In this document: positions 35,062 through 43,799 of the stretch, piece after piece
How positions within the stretch are numbered: the stretch's first letter is position 1
How the letters are laid out: each line of letters opens with the position of its first letter
From: an uncultured Alphaproteobacteria bacterium
Lineage (GTDB): Bacteria; Pseudomonadota; Alphaproteobacteria; Rhodobacterales; Rhodobacteraceae
Direction of reading: 5' to 3'
Assembly (NCBI GenBank): GCA_902581005.1
Contig: CACHMT010000001.1
Coordinates: 1 to 64,000 of the forward strand
Length of the DNA stretch: 64,000 nucleotides
Translations under genes and position numbers: made by a program
The notes under the pieces: model-generated
Told to the model about the DNA's origin: nothing
Seen by the model: only the letters and a program-made list of their open reading frames with translations
The model's database searches: none

Positions 35062-35591
35062 TATTTCATACTCTTCATAGTCCAGTGATTTACATAACTT
35101 ACAACCAGTGCTGCAAACAAAAAATAAAACCCTTTCAGTAGACTGACCTCAAAGAAATAGGACAATTGAGAGGAAAAGAGAAGAAAGCTTATTAGGAATA
35201 CGTCAACCATAGCAAATTTATGTAAATTTAAATTTTTCAGTCTAGTAATTGGTACGAAATTCGTACAAAGCCTCATAAAAGGGATCAAAATACCAAAAGC
35301 TAAAATCGTTCCACCAAGCAGAAAATTTTGTTGGTCAAATAGAGCAATTATTAAGTTATAAATTGAAAACTCTTCCTTAAAAATCCAGAATTCCTGTATC
35401 CTTGCAAAAGGAGAAAATATTCCAAAAAAAAGAAGTATAGCCTCAACGGCTGAAAGGATAATTGTTATTAACAAATAGGGCCGACCCTTAAATAATTTAT
35501 GATATAGTCTTAATGAATAAATTAACTTTATTAGTAACGCAACAGCTTCGTTCGTTGTTTTGGCTGAACTTAAAATTAGGAGACACCCCAT
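35061..35591 (-). CDS. Paraquat-inducible protein A (PqiA)-like membrane protein
   Basis: Up to 176 residues with four hydrophobic helices. The order of helices and the blocks LGGTILAFGILIPFMRLC and LNLHKFAMVDVFLISFLL resemble PqiA-family proteins, which pair with MCE lipid-transport systems. The start is uncertain: ATG 35591 is almost back to back with the divergent GST start at 35590, and a TTG at 35474 would give 137 residues beginning just before the first helix. No MCE gene is adjacent. It is coupled to the downstream unknown gene. Confidence 0.65.
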   Translation of the reverse strand: MGCLLILSSAKTTNEAVALLIKLIYSLRLYHKLFKGRPYLLITIILSAVEAILLFFGIFSPFARIQEFWIFKEEFSIYNLIIALFDQQNFLLGGTILAFGILIPFMRLCTNFVPITRLKNLNLHKFAMVDVFLISFLLFSSQLSYFFEVSLLKGFYFLFAALVVSYVNHWTMKSMK

Positions 35592-36288
35592 GGAGAAATC
35601 TTTCCCGAAACTGGATCTCGTGTATTTTAAAATGCGCGCGTTTACAGAATCTATACAAATGCAATTATGCTACGGAAACGTTCCCTATACCTATCATATG
35701 GCGTGGGAATATTTTGAGAAATCTTGGCCGGAAATGAAAAAAGAAATTGGGTTTGGTCAGCTACCTGTTCTTATTATAGATAACCAAACCACAATTTGGC
35801 AAAGTGGCTCAATAATGCGATATACAGCTAAACTAGCGAATACCCTTCCTGCGAATGAGAAAGACCGAGCAATAGCTGACGCTATATTTGAGTCAAGCCA
35901 AGAGCTATTCCAACCCCTCAACGCGACAATAAACTTTAAGACGGGAGAGGAATATGAAGCTCTCAAGAAGACAATTTTATCCGGTTTTGAGCCAAAGATA
36001 TTTTATTTCAATAAATATTTAGAAAGCGACAAAAGAGGTCCATTTTTTCTGGGAGAGAATCCTTCATACTGTGATTTCGGGGTATACCATCAATTATCAA
36101 TGATTCGAGTTCTTGAGCCCACTATCTTCGATGATTGGCCCAAAATAGTGAGCTTTTTTAATGCAACAGAAAATCTTAGTGGCGTATCCGAATATCTAAA
36201 TAGCCGGCCCGAACTAGTTGGAATTAAAGAAGAGCCAAAGCTCATTCTTAAAGGTAAAGCTGTGCCGACGGGGATGATGCCAGATTAG
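35590..36288 (+). CDS. Glutathione S-transferase family protein
   Basis: About 232 residues from ATG 35590, which has an AGGAG site seven bases upstream; a longer frame opens at 35560. The N-domain has FGQLPVLIIDNQTTIWQSGSI with the cis-proline and the Q-S glutathione contact. The C-domain has GPFFLGENPSYCDFGVYHQL, the GST N-cap motif. Pattern and length fit the sigma/alpha-like GSTs. The substrate is unknown. Its start region lies under the 5' end of the opposing PqiA-like frame, so one of the two start assignments is likely to be shifted. Confidence 0.88.
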   Translation: MEKSFPKLDLVYFKMRAFTESIQMQLCYGNVPYTYHMAWEYFEKSWPEMKKEIGFGQLPVLIIDNQTTIWQSGSIMRYTAKLANTLPANEKDRAIADAIFESSQELFQPLNATINFKTGEEYEALKKTILSGFEPKIFYFNKYLESDKRGPFFLGENPSYCDFGVYHQLSMIRVLEPTIFDDWPKIVSFFNATENLSGVSEYLNSRPELVGIKEEPKLILKGKAVPTGMMPD

Positions 36289-36316
36289 TAGTTTGGAGTT
36301 TAAAGATTTTTTAAAA

Positions 36317-37597
36317 CTAAATCTTTTCCAGTTTACACCAATCGGCTATGAATAAAGCTATTGTCTTTGTAATTTTCCTAACGGAACTCAAGCTTACTCT
36401 TTCATCGAAACCATGAATGTTTTCTGAATATGGCCCATATACTAGGCAGGGGCAATCCCCATATACCATAAACACCCTTGCATCCAGGTATGCAGGACTA
36501 ATAAAGCTCTTCATATCTCCTTCGTAAGCAAGAAAATGTGCCTCACCTAATACTTTCTCAGCATCCGTACCCTCTTCTAAAACATAGCCTTTTGCAAAAA
36601 ATCCATTCCACTCAATTTGAGGAGGATTATTTGAGAGAAAGGCATCATTCAATGAAGCTTCTCTAATGCATTTTTCTATTTCTAATGATTTCTCCTTTGG
36701 GTCCCAATCAGGAAAAATTGCAATCCGACAGTCAAACTCACACCAAGATGGGACAGAGGAGGCCCAGTCACCTCCCTTAATTTTACCGACATTAAAATTT
36801 ATAGGGTGTTCAGTATCTTCATAATATTTAAAATTTGTCTTTTCTGCATTCCACGCCTCCTCAAGTTTTCTTAATGCTTTTATTATTGGAAAGCATGCTT
36901 CAATTGCATTTTGACCAGATCCTGCTTCTCTTACATGCACAGGCAAACCTTTTACACTTACCTTAAACCATAAAACACCAACATTTCCTCTAACTAATTT
37001 ATCATCTACCGGTTCTGGAATGATTGCAGCTTCAGCATTATATCCTCTTACCAAACATGCTAGCGCACCATTTCCTGTACATTCTTCCTCTACTACCGAC
37101 TGAATATGAACACGTGCAGCCGGTTGGTAACCTAGGTTTCTTATGGCATCCATAGCAAATATGTTTGCAACGATGCCCGCTTTCATATCTGCACCTCCCC
37201 TACCGTACATCCAATCGCCTTCAATCGCTGGATCAAAGGGGTTGCGTGACCACATTTCATAAGGTCCCTCTGGAACCACATCAATATGCCCATTAAGTAT
37301 AAGAGATCTGCCGATCTCTTTTTGAGGTCTATGGGTGCCAACTATATTTATTGCATTTGAATAATCTACCTTTACTGGTGAAAATCCTGGGTGATCTTTA
37401 ATGTCTTCCACATTCACCGTCCACCTATCAAGTGCATAATCTCGCTTTGTCAATTCATCAAAGAGAAAATCTTGAGCTGTATGCTCTTGGCCACGTAAAG
37501 AAGGAAATCTAGTTAATTTTTGAGTGAACCTTATTTGATCATCAAAAAGTTTATCAACTTCACTGTTTATTCTTTCGGAAAGCTCTTTTTCAATCAT
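36317..37597 (-). CDS. M20 family metallopeptidase/deacylase (ArgE/DapE-type)
   Basis: A 426-residue zinc hydrolase. Metal and catalytic motifs are LILNGHIDVVPEG, the YGRGGADMKAG block with bridging Asp, and VVEEECTGNGALA with the general-base glutamates. The lid domain begins near LVRGNVGVLWFKVSVKG, and the C-terminal zinc histidine is in YSENIHGFDERV. It most resembles the acetylornithine deacetylase/succinyl-diaminopimelate desuccinylase group of broad deacylases. The substrate is unassigned; it is not within an arginine or lysine operon. Confidence 0.9.
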   Translation of the reverse strand: MIEKELSERINSEVDKLFDDQIRFTQKLTRFPSLRGQEHTAQDFLFDELTKRDYALDRWTVNVEDIKDHPGFSPVKVDYSNAINIVGTHRPQKEIGRSLILNGHIDVVPEGPYEMWSRNPFDPAIEGDWMYGRGGADMKAGIVANIFAMDAIRNLGYQPAARVHIQSVVEEECTGNGALACLVRGYNAEAAIIPEPVDDKLVRGNVGVLWFKVSVKGLPVHVREAGSGQNAIEACFPIIKALRKLEEAWNAEKTNFKYYEDTEHPINFNVGKIKGGDWASSVPSWCEFDCRIAIFPDWDPKEKSLEIEKCIREASLNDAFLSNNPPQIEWNGFFAKGYVLEEGTDAEKVLGEAHFLAYEGDMKSFISPAYLDARVFMVYGDCPCLVYGPYSENIHGFDERVSLSSVRKITKTIALFIADWCKLEKI

Positions 37598-37680
37598 TAA
37601 AATAAGGTATCCCTGTGACCTTTTTTTATACTAAACTATAACATTAATAATTGCATCTCAGTTTTAGTAAGGAACATAAA

Positions 37681-38355
37681 TTGTCTACTATCAATATTGA
37701 AGAAAGCTGGAGAAAGCGGCTGATTGATGAGTTCAAAAAACCTTACATGCGACAGTTAAGTGATTTCTTGAAGACGGAAAAAAAGGTGGGAAAGGAAATT
37801 TTTCCAATAGGATCAGAAATCTTTTCGGCGTTTAACTTTACTCCATTTGAAAAGGTAAAGGTCGTAATTTTAGGCCAAGACCCCTACCATGGGAGGGGAC
37901 AAGCACACGGTCTAAGTTTCTCCGTAAAAGATGGTGTTCAACCGCCCCCATCTCTAGAAAATATCTTCAAAGAGTTAAAATCAGATATCGGCTTAGCCCG
38001 ACCTAAGTCAGGAAGCCTTGAAAAGTGGGCGAAAGAAGGTGTTTTGCTGTTAAATACTGTATTGACCGTTGAAAAGAGTAAACCAGCATCCCATCAGAAT
38101 AAGGGCTGGGAAATCTTTACTGACAAAGTAATTTCTTTATTAAATGAAGAAAAAACAAATTTGGTGTATATTTTATGGGGAAAAAAGGCCCAGGAAAAAG
38201 GAGCCTTTTTAAACGGGGATGCAAATCTAATTATAAAAAGTGCTCACCCTTCACCATATTCAGCTGCAAATGGATTTTTTGATTCAAAACCATTTTCAAA
38301 AACAAACGAATATTTAGATGACAATGGTCTTTCCTTTATTAATTGGGAACTGTGA
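37681..38355 (+). CDS. ung: Uracil-DNA glycosylase (family 1)
   Basis: About 224 residues, the normal length of Ung, when started at TTG 37681 behind TAAGGA; a TTG at 37651 opens the same frame. The catalytic water-activating motif is VVILGQDPYHGRGQAHG, the uracil-binding loop includes LLNTVLTVEKSKPASH, and the DNA-insertion motif is SAHPSPYSAANGF. It removes uracil from DNA to start base excision repair. It is divergent from the M20 peptidase gene. Confidence 0.97.
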   Translation: MSTINIEESWRKRLIDEFKKPYMRQLSDFLKTEKKVGKEIFPIGSEIFSAFNFTPFEKVKVVILGQDPYHGRGQAHGLSFSVKDGVQPPPSLENIFKELKSDIGLARPKSGSLEKWAKEGVLLLNTVLTVEKSKPASHQNKGWEIFTDKVISLLNEEKTNLVYILWGKKAQEKGAFLNGDANLIIKSAHPSPYSAANGFFDSKPFSKTNEYLDDNGLSFINWEL

Positions 38356-38382
38356 ATAGTTATTAAAATATTAATGTATAAG

Positions 38383-38391
38383 TGGTATAAT
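38383..38391 (+). promoter_or_regulatory. Extended -10 promoter of the GYD-domain gene
   Basis: TGGTATAAT fits the extended -10 pattern TG-N-TATAAT. No convincing -35 element was seen. A GTAGGAG ribosome site lies before the ATG at 38420. Confidence 0.55.
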
Positions 38392-38419
38392 AGAAGTGAA
38401 AATAATGTAGGAGATAAAA

Positions 38420-38743
38420 ATGAAAGTAATAGCCTTAGCAAAATATAATGAGTCAGCATGGAAGGGTATGATTGGAAGCAGTTATGCTGAAAGAAGAAAA
38501 GTAATGGAAGCTGTTGTGACTAGCGCAGGCGCAACACTTACAGATATGATGTTCACTCGTGGTCAATACGATATCGTAGTCACCTTCGAAGTTCCATCTG
38601 AAGATATTGCCTTAGGCGCGGCCATTGCCGTTAATGCTAGCGGTGCAATCAAAGATCTCGTAACGCTCAGCGAGATTGATATAGATAGCGCTCTCAAGAC
38701 GGCGAAGAGTGTTGCTAGTGCCTACTCTCCTCCAGGAACCTGA
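38420..38743 (+). CDS. GYD domain-containing protein
   Basis: A 107-residue single-domain protein of the GYD family, named for a Gly-Tyr-Asp motif, seen here as RGQYDIVVTFEVPS. The rest is the usual ferredoxin-like pattern: KVIALAKYNESAWKG, RRKVMEAVVTSAGATLTDM, ALGAAIAVNASGAIKDLVTL. Such proteins are widespread in proteobacteria with no firm function. A good ribosome site and an extended -10 promoter suggest independent expression. It is convergent with the alkB-like gene. Confidence 0.9.
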   Translation: MKVIALAKYNESAWKGMIGSSYAERRKVMEAVVTSAGATLTDMMFTRGQYDIVVTFEVPSEDIALGAAIAVNASGAIKDLVTLSEIDIDSALKTAKSVASAYSPPGT

Positions 38744-38752
38744 TTACAGGCT

Positions 38753-39859
38753 CTATGACCACTCCTGTATTTCTGGATAAAACCGTTTTCTCCACTCCAA
38801 GACTTTTGGATTCATAACTTTCATCCAAAATTGTGGGATTAAACTCATAAGCACCATCAAAGGATAGCCAAAAGGTAACTGAGGCGCGTCGCCTGCATCA
38901 TATGATTGGAGATGTTGATATTTCTTGTTTGGTCTCGCGTGGTGATCAGAGTGCTTTTGAAGATTAATTAGCAGAAGATTACTCGCGTGGTCGTTAGCAT
39001 TCCAGCTATGATGCGGGCGAGTAGGCTCAAACTTTCCATTGTCTAACTTCTGTCTAACAAGACCGTAATGCTCAATGTAATTTACGACCTCCAAATGTAG
39101 TACCGCAACTAAAGCTTGTATAAAAAAACATACAGCACCGAGTATTCCACCGATTAGGATAGCTAGTAATAGAAAGAAAAGCATGAGCCCAAAATAAATA
39201 AAAAAGGGATTTTGAAAATCCCAGAAAGGCAAGTTTTTCTTCTGCAATAGCTCTTTTTCTGTGTTCCAAGAAGACAAAAAACATTCGGGAATAACACGGA
39301 TAAAAAATTTATAAAAGTTTTCACCATATCTTGCAGTGACCGCATCATTGCGTGTTCCAACGTGCCGGTGATGAACGAGAACATGTTCCGTTCTAAAATG
39401 ACCATACAACGACATCCCCATTAAAAGATCTGATAAAAATCTCTCAATCCTTGCTTTTTGATGCATAAGCTCATGTGCAAATACAATCCCAACTGCTCCT
39501 GATATTATTCCTTGAACTATCATAAGAAAAAATGCTTCCGTACCGCTGAGATGGTCAAACATAAATATTGTAAATAAACTGCCAAAGATCAAAAAGAACT
39601 GTACGGGAACCCAACCATAAAGAACATATTTATAACGGTCCTCCGATCCACCACTACTCTCGGTAGGCTTAATTAGCTTCTTTCCTATTAAAGCATCAAA
39701 AAATGTAATCACAACGTACCCAAATATAGGCACAAGAAGTATTGTCCACCCCCCGAATATCCACGAGATCACCATTAACGGTGCAAAAATATAGGGGAGA
39801 CCAAACTGAAAGGCTGGCGTTATTTCGCTCGTGAAGTTTTCCGTGGCAGTATTATTCAT
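38753..39859 (-). CDS. Alkane 1-monooxygenase (AlkB)-type membrane diiron hydroxylase
   Basis: A 368-residue membrane protein with the full histidine set of AlkB hydroxylases: HELMHQKAR, EHVLVHHRHVGT, NYIEHYGLVR and LQKHSDHHARPNKKY, in that order. Hydrophobic segments at the N-terminus and centre match the six-helix AlkB topology. It would hydroxylate the terminal carbon of medium-chain alkanes or a related hydrocarbon, with electrons from rubredoxin. No rubredoxin gene is adjacent. GGGGAGA precedes the ATG. The actual substrate is not assured: AlkB homologues in marine bacteria may act on other hydrophobic compounds. Confidence 0.92.
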   Translation of the reverse strand: MNNTATENFTSEITPAFQFGLPYIFAPLMVISWIFGGWTILLVPIFGYVVITFFDALIGKKLIKPTESSGGSEDRYKYVLYGWVPVQFFLIFGSLFTIFMFDHLSGTEAFFLMIVQGIISGAVGIVFAHELMHQKARIERFLSDLLMGMSLYGHFRTEHVLVHHRHVGTRNDAVTARYGENFYKFFIRVIPECFLSSWNTEKELLQKKNLPFWDFQNPFFIYFGLMLFFLLLAILIGGILGAVCFFIQALVAVLHLEVVNYIEHYGLVRQKLDNGKFEPTRPHHSWNANDHASNLLLINLQKHSDHHARPNKKYQHLQSYDAGDAPQLPFGYPLMVLMSLIPQFWMKVMNPKVLEWRKRFYPEIQEWS

Positions 39860-39975
39860 CTATCTCTCCCCTTTTTGAGATAAAAAGTATTTGGTTATTT
39901 TCAAGGGTAATAGTTATACTTCAATTTGAGAATAATTTCTATTAGTTTTACATTTGAACTAAAAAAAGAGCAAAG

Positions 39976-40341
39976 ATGAGTACAGTAATGAAAAAATCAT
40001 TTGATAATCCAGATGAGGTGAGAGCACCTGACAAGGCAAAGGTATCTGTCTGTGACCTAGGGGGAATAGCAGCTGCAAAGCTCGTTCTTCAGCCAGGCTG
40101 GAGTTGGGAAACATGTGTCAAACCAATGGTTGGAGGAGAAAGCTGTCAAGCAAAACACGTTGGAACAGTGATTTCTGGTCAAATGGCTGCCAAGCATAAC
40201 AACGGCACAGAACAGGTTTTTGGGCCTGGTGACGTTTATGTTATTGAACCCGGTCATAATGGTTGGGTAGTCGGTGACGAAGAAGTAGTAGCGTTCGAAT
40301 TTAACTCAACCGCAGCACAAACATACGCTAAGACCGATTAA
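39976..40341 (+). CDS. Cupin domain protein
   Basis: A 121-residue single cupin. Motif 1 is recognisable in CQAKHVGTVISGQMAAKHNNG and motif 2 in FGPGDVYVIEPGHNGWVV. Histidines H47-region and the second-motif H could coordinate a metal. It has the N-terminal SWETCVKPMVGGESCQ segment typical of a small uncharacterised cupin group. The function is unknown. It is divergent from the alkB-like gene and 64 bases before the isomerase-like gene in the same direction. Confidence 0.85.
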   Translation: MSTVMKKSFDNPDEVRAPDKAKVSVCDLGGIAAAKLVLQPGWSWETCVKPMVGGESCQAKHVGTVISGQMAAKHNNGTEQVFGPGDVYVIEPGHNGWVVGDEEVVAFEFNSTAAQTYAKTD

Positions 40342-40405
40342 GCGGTTTATAGCTTTTAATAAATCTAAATGGTGTCGCCAAAAAGTCATTTAGGTTGAGT
40401 TACTT

Positions 40406-41044
40406 ATGTCTGATAATTCAATTGACTTTTACATCGAAATAAAAAGTCCCTACGCCTACTTGGCTTTAGATCCTGCAATTAAAGTGTTTGATCAACTGGG
40501 ATTACAGTGGAATCTATTGCCATACACTCTGGATATTGCTGACTATTTAGGAAGTGCGACGGTCAATAACGAAGGGACGATAATCTCTTCAAATAGAACA
40601 GCACATCAGTGGCGCAGAGTTAAATATTCCTACATGGATTGCAGAAGGATGGCTAATCTACAAGGGAAAACAATTTTAGGTACTCAAAAAATTTGGGATA
40701 GCTCATTATTTTCTATGGCTCATTTATGGGTCAAAGAAAAATCGGAAAAAACTTTGTTGCCTTTTTTGCGCGAGTCTTTTCAATTGTTTTGGAAGAGAGA
40801 ACTAGACATAGAAAATGAAAAGGTGCTTTTAAATTTAATCGACAAATTTCAACTTGATAGCACTGATTTCATATCTTGGAAGAGCAACAATCAAAACTGT
40901 GTGACCTCTCTAATGGATACCGCACTATCTATGGGAATATTTGGGGTGCCAACTTTTGTCTTTGAAGAAGAAATATTTTGGGGAAGTGAAAAATTAGCTC
41001 TTATTAGTGCAAAGGTTACGGGAGATTACTCAGCTTTAACTTAA
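40406..41044 (+). CDS. DsbA-family 2-hydroxychromene-2-carboxylate isomerase-like protein
   Basis: A 212-residue protein of the DsbA/GST-kappa fold. The N-terminal DFYIEIKSPYAYLALDPA carries the SPYAYLA motif of HCCA isomerases, with serine in place of the DsbA CXXC. The C-terminal LSMGIFGVPTFVFEEEIFWG carries the family's G-V-P-T-F cis-proline block. Known members use glutathione in aromatic degradation. There is no naphthalene pathway here, so the substrate is unknown. It adds to the number of glutathione-linked families in the window. Confidence 0.88.
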   Translation: MSDNSIDFYIEIKSPYAYLALDPAIKVFDQLGLQWNLLPYTLDIADYLGSATVNNEGTIISSNRTAHQWRRVKYSYMDCRRMANLQGKTILGTQKIWDSSLFSMAHLWVKEKSEKTLLPFLRESFQLFWKRELDIENEKVLLNLIDKFQLDSTDFISWKSNNQNCVTSLMDTALSMGIFGVPTFVFEEEIFWGSEKLALISAKVTGDYSALT

Positions 41045-41051
41045 GTTTTTT

Positions 41052-41210
41052 TTAAATCCTTTTTTTGTGGCCTAAGTCTCTTATTGATGCGAAGAGGACG
41101 AACCAATAAAATCTAATTTTTGCGTAGACGCCTTTTCGTGATTTGAGCAAATCGTACTTTTCTAGTCCACATTTTGTTTTTATAAAATAATTCATAAAAG
41201 TTGCATTCAT
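41052..41210 (-). CDS. Small basic protein, 52 residues, coupled to the FMN-binding gene
   Basis: A short open frame whose ATG overlaps the stop of the upstream gene by one base (TAATG on the minus strand). It encodes 52 residues, Lys/Arg-rich, with a hydrophobic stretch IRFYWFVLFASIR near residues 32-44 and ending RDLGHKKRI. It fills what would otherwise be a 164-base gap. No family was recognised. The tight coupling favours a real gene, but the AT-rich, low-complexity 3' end leaves doubt. Confidence 0.42.
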   Translation of the reverse strand: MNATFMNYFIKTKCGLEKYDLLKSRKGVYAKIRFYWFVLFASIRDLGHKKRI

Positions 41211-41815
41211 TATCTATTTTCGTAAAGATCACGTTCGTACATTTCTATAATGTCAGTTTCTTTTTTTATTTCACAATTTAATCCTGTCTGATCTTCAATC
41301 ATTTCATAAAGCGTGGGTATGGGTCTTGTATCAGGCCAGCTTTCAGGCTTCCATAGACTTGATCGAAGTAGCGCTTTGCCGCAATGCAGAAATACTTTTG
41401 TTGGTTTAATGACTGTAACTGTCTTTGGCAAATTGGATTTTAATTTATGTTTTTCGAGTACTTTTGGGTCGTTTGATATCGTGGCTTTCCCTTGAACTCT
41501 AAGTGTTTCTGTCACCTTTGGAATGAAAAATATAAGGGATACAGTTGCGTTTTTAGAAATATTTAGAAGCCCGTCAATCCTATTATTTCCAGGTCTGTCA
41601 GCTATTTCGATGCGATCATTGGATATAACTTTAACAAAACCTTTTGGATCACCCTTGGGTGAGAGATCAATATCGACACCGTCAAAAGTCCCCATGACCA
41701 AAAAATTTGATGCATTTATGAAACTGACACTATGTGGATCCAAGCTTTTCATTATCTTCGCAGATGCTTTCTCAGTAGCAGGACCATAAAGATTTCTCAA
41801 TTGAATTTCATCCAT
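41210..41815 (-). CDS. Pyridoxamine 5'-phosphate oxidase family FMN-binding protein
   Basis: A 201-residue split-barrel flavoprotein. The opening LRNLYGPATEKASAKIMKSL and the block FLVMGTFDGVDIDLSPKGDPKGF are typical of the MSMEG_1061-type subgroup. IEIADRPGNNRIDGLLNI contributes the flavin site, and VFLHCGKALLRSSLWKP closes the fold. Members are FMN-dependent oxidoreductases of uncertain substrate, not the PdxH of vitamin B6 synthesis. It is divergent from the MAPEG gene and may be co-transcribed with the coupled 52-residue frame. Confidence 0.87.
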   Translation of the reverse strand: MDEIQLRNLYGPATEKASAKIMKSLDPHSVSFINASNFLVMGTFDGVDIDLSPKGDPKGFVKVISNDRIEIADRPGNNRIDGLLNISKNATVSLIFFIPKVTETLRVQGKATISNDPKVLEKHKLKSNLPKTVTVIKPTKVFLHCGKALLRSSLWKPESWPDTRPIPTLYEMIEDQTGLNCEIKKETDIIEMYERDLYENR

Positions 41816-41893
41816 CGTGCATTTTTTGTTGTTGAAACAGTTTCATAATAAACTATTTTTAACTATGTAATATAAAAAAAAGAGGTATGAAAA

Positions 41894-42286
41894 ATGAGCG
41901 TCGAACTGCACTATATCTGTCTATATGGACTTCTAATCATAGCAACTACCCTTGTCCAACAACTTACCAGCTTGGCAAACGTTGGAATTATGCCCGTGTT
42001 TAGTAGTCGAGAAGGCGTAAATTTTTCAGGTATGACCGGACGACTAGAGCGCGCTATTCTAAATTGTGTGATAGCACTCGCGATGATAGTTCCAGCAATC
42101 CTAGCACTTACAATGACCGAAACAAGTAGTGCAAATACTACGCTAGCCATTCAAGTTTTCTTTTGGGCTCGTCTCGTTTATGTGATTGCATATGGTTTGA
42201 ATATTATTGGCTTAAGATCTGCAGGTTGGGTTGCAAGCTTATTAAGCATCCTCTATTTATATTGGTCAGCAATGTCGATCAGCTAG
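41894..42286 (+). CDS. MAPEG family membrane protein
   Basis: A 130-residue protein with four predicted TM helices. The helix 2 entry has GRLERAILNCVIALAMIVP, with the conserved R-N-E-like residues for glutathione or lipid contacts. The C-terminal block is FWARLVYVIAYGLNIIGLRSAGW, the most conserved MAPEG pattern. Bacterial members are often glutathione transferases of unknown substrate. AAAGAGG precedes the ATG. It precedes the M32 carboxypeptidase gene by 40 bases. Confidence 0.88.
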   Translation: MSVELHYICLYGLLIIATTLVQQLTSLANVGIMPVFSSREGVNFSGMTGRLERAILNCVIALAMIVPAILALTMTETSSANTTLAIQVFFWARLVYVIAYGLNIIGLRSAGWVASLLSILYLYWSAMSIS

Positions 42287-42326
42287 CTTTTTAAAAAATA
42301 ACCATCTCATCAGAAAATAGAGCTTT

Positions 42327-43799
42327 ATGAACGCTATTGATCAGCTGATCAGTTATAATAAAACGACCGGTTTACTTCAATCCGTAGCTGGTAGAAATGC
42401 CTGGGATCAGGAGACAATGATGCCATCTAAGAGTGGCAATTCTCGGGCGATGGAGATGGGTGCACTCGAGGAAGTTATTCACGATAGAAAGAAAAATCCG
42501 ATAGTCAAAAAGCTATTGGAAGAAGCCGAACCTAAAACACCCTTTCAAAAAAGAGCTTATACACTAATAAAGAGAGCCTTTGACAGAGCAGAGGCTATAC
42601 CAAGCAAACTCGCATCGGATTTGGCTGCAACCACATCCTTAGCTCAAATGGCCTGGCAAAAAGCTAGACAAAATAACGATTTTTCTGAGTTTTCACCTCA
42701 CTTAAAGAAGGTAATTGATTTAAAGAGAGAAGAGGCATCCCTTTTATCTCCTACTGGAAATTTATACGATGGGTTAATAAATGACTACGAATTTGGAATG
42801 ACAAAAAAAGAGACCTCCAGTATTTTTGAAGAAATGAAGCCAAGACTTTTAGATTTGCGGCAGAGAATAAGTGAAGCTAAACTTTCCAAACCCGTATTAG
42901 AAGGTGACTTCAATACTGAAAAACAATTAAAACTCGCCCATGAAATAGCAGAGACATTCTTCTACGACTTTGATAGAGGAAGGATTGATATTGTGGCGCA
43001 TCCTTTTTGTTCAGGTGGTGGGGATGATGTACGAATTACTACCCGGGTGGATAATAAGGACCCATTTAACTGTTTATTCAGTACTATTCATGAAGTGGGG
43101 CACGCTTGCTATGAACAAAACGTGTCTTCAGACTTTTTACACTCGCCTCTCGGTTCTGGCGTATCTTTAGGCATTCACGAAAGTCAGTCTAGGATATTTG
43201 AGAACCAAATAGGAAGATCTAGGCAATTTACTAGGTGGCTGTTTAAGAAAATGAAAAGCTATTTTGGAGAATTTGGTATTAGAGATGAGGAAGAATTCTA
43301 CCGTTTGGTTAATAAGGTTGAAACCGGTTTTATTAGGACTGAAGCAGACGAAATTCACTACAATCTACATATTATGCTTCGCTTTGAGCTCGAAGTAGAG
43401 GTAATTGGAAAAAATTTGGAAGTTCCGGATTTGCCCGAGGCCTGGAATGCAAAATTCAAGGAATATTTTGACCGTGACGTTGAAAAAGCCTCTGATGGAA
43501 TTCTCCAGGACGTTCATTGGTCAATCGGTGCATTTGGGTATTTTCCAACCTACACTTTGGGTAACTTAAATGCCGGTTGTTTATTTCAAAAGATGCAAAA
43601 AGATATTCCTGGTCTTGCAGACGGATTTGAGAAAGGTGACGTGTCATTAGCAACTACTTGGTTAACAGAGAACATACATCAGCATGGAAGCCTATACGAA
43701 CCTGCTGACCTGATCAAAAAAGCCACAGGAAAGGCATTTACGCCTGAGCCCTTTTTGAATTATTTAGATGAAAAGTTTTCTGATATATACGACGTCTAA
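42327..43799 (+). CDS. Carboxypeptidase M32 (thermostable carboxypeptidase Taq family)
   Basis: A 490-residue cytosolic metallocarboxypeptidase. The zinc site HEVGH covers residues 255-259 in STIHEVGHACYEQ, with the family block SPLGSGVSLGIHESQSR and the third ligand in the following helix (ESQSRIFEN). DVHWSIGAFGYFPTYTLGN near residue 395 is a hallmark of M32. It removes C-terminal residues from peptides. Its last four bases overlap the end of the convergent yajQ gene. Confidence 0.96.
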   Translation: MNAIDQLISYNKTTGLLQSVAGRNAWDQETMMPSKSGNSRAMEMGALEEVIHDRKKNPIVKKLLEEAEPKTPFQKRAYTLIKRAFDRAEAIPSKLASDLAATTSLAQMAWQKARQNNDFSEFSPHLKKVIDLKREEASLLSPTGNLYDGLINDYEFGMTKKETSSIFEEMKPRLLDLRQRISEAKLSKPVLEGDFNTEKQLKLAHEIAETFFYDFDRGRIDIVAHPFCSGGGDDVRITTRVDNKDPFNCLFSTIHEVGHACYEQNVSSDFLHSPLGSGVSLGIHESQSRIFENQIGRSRQFTRWLFKKMKSYFGEFGIRDEEEFYRLVNKVETGFIRTEADEIHYNLHIMLRFELEVEVIGKNLEVPDLPEAWNAKFKEYFDRDVEKASDGILQDVHWSIGAFGYFPTYTLGNLNAGCLFQKMQKDIPGLADGFEKGDVSLATTWLTENIHQHGSLYEPADLIKKATGKAFTPEPFLNYLDEKFSDIYDV

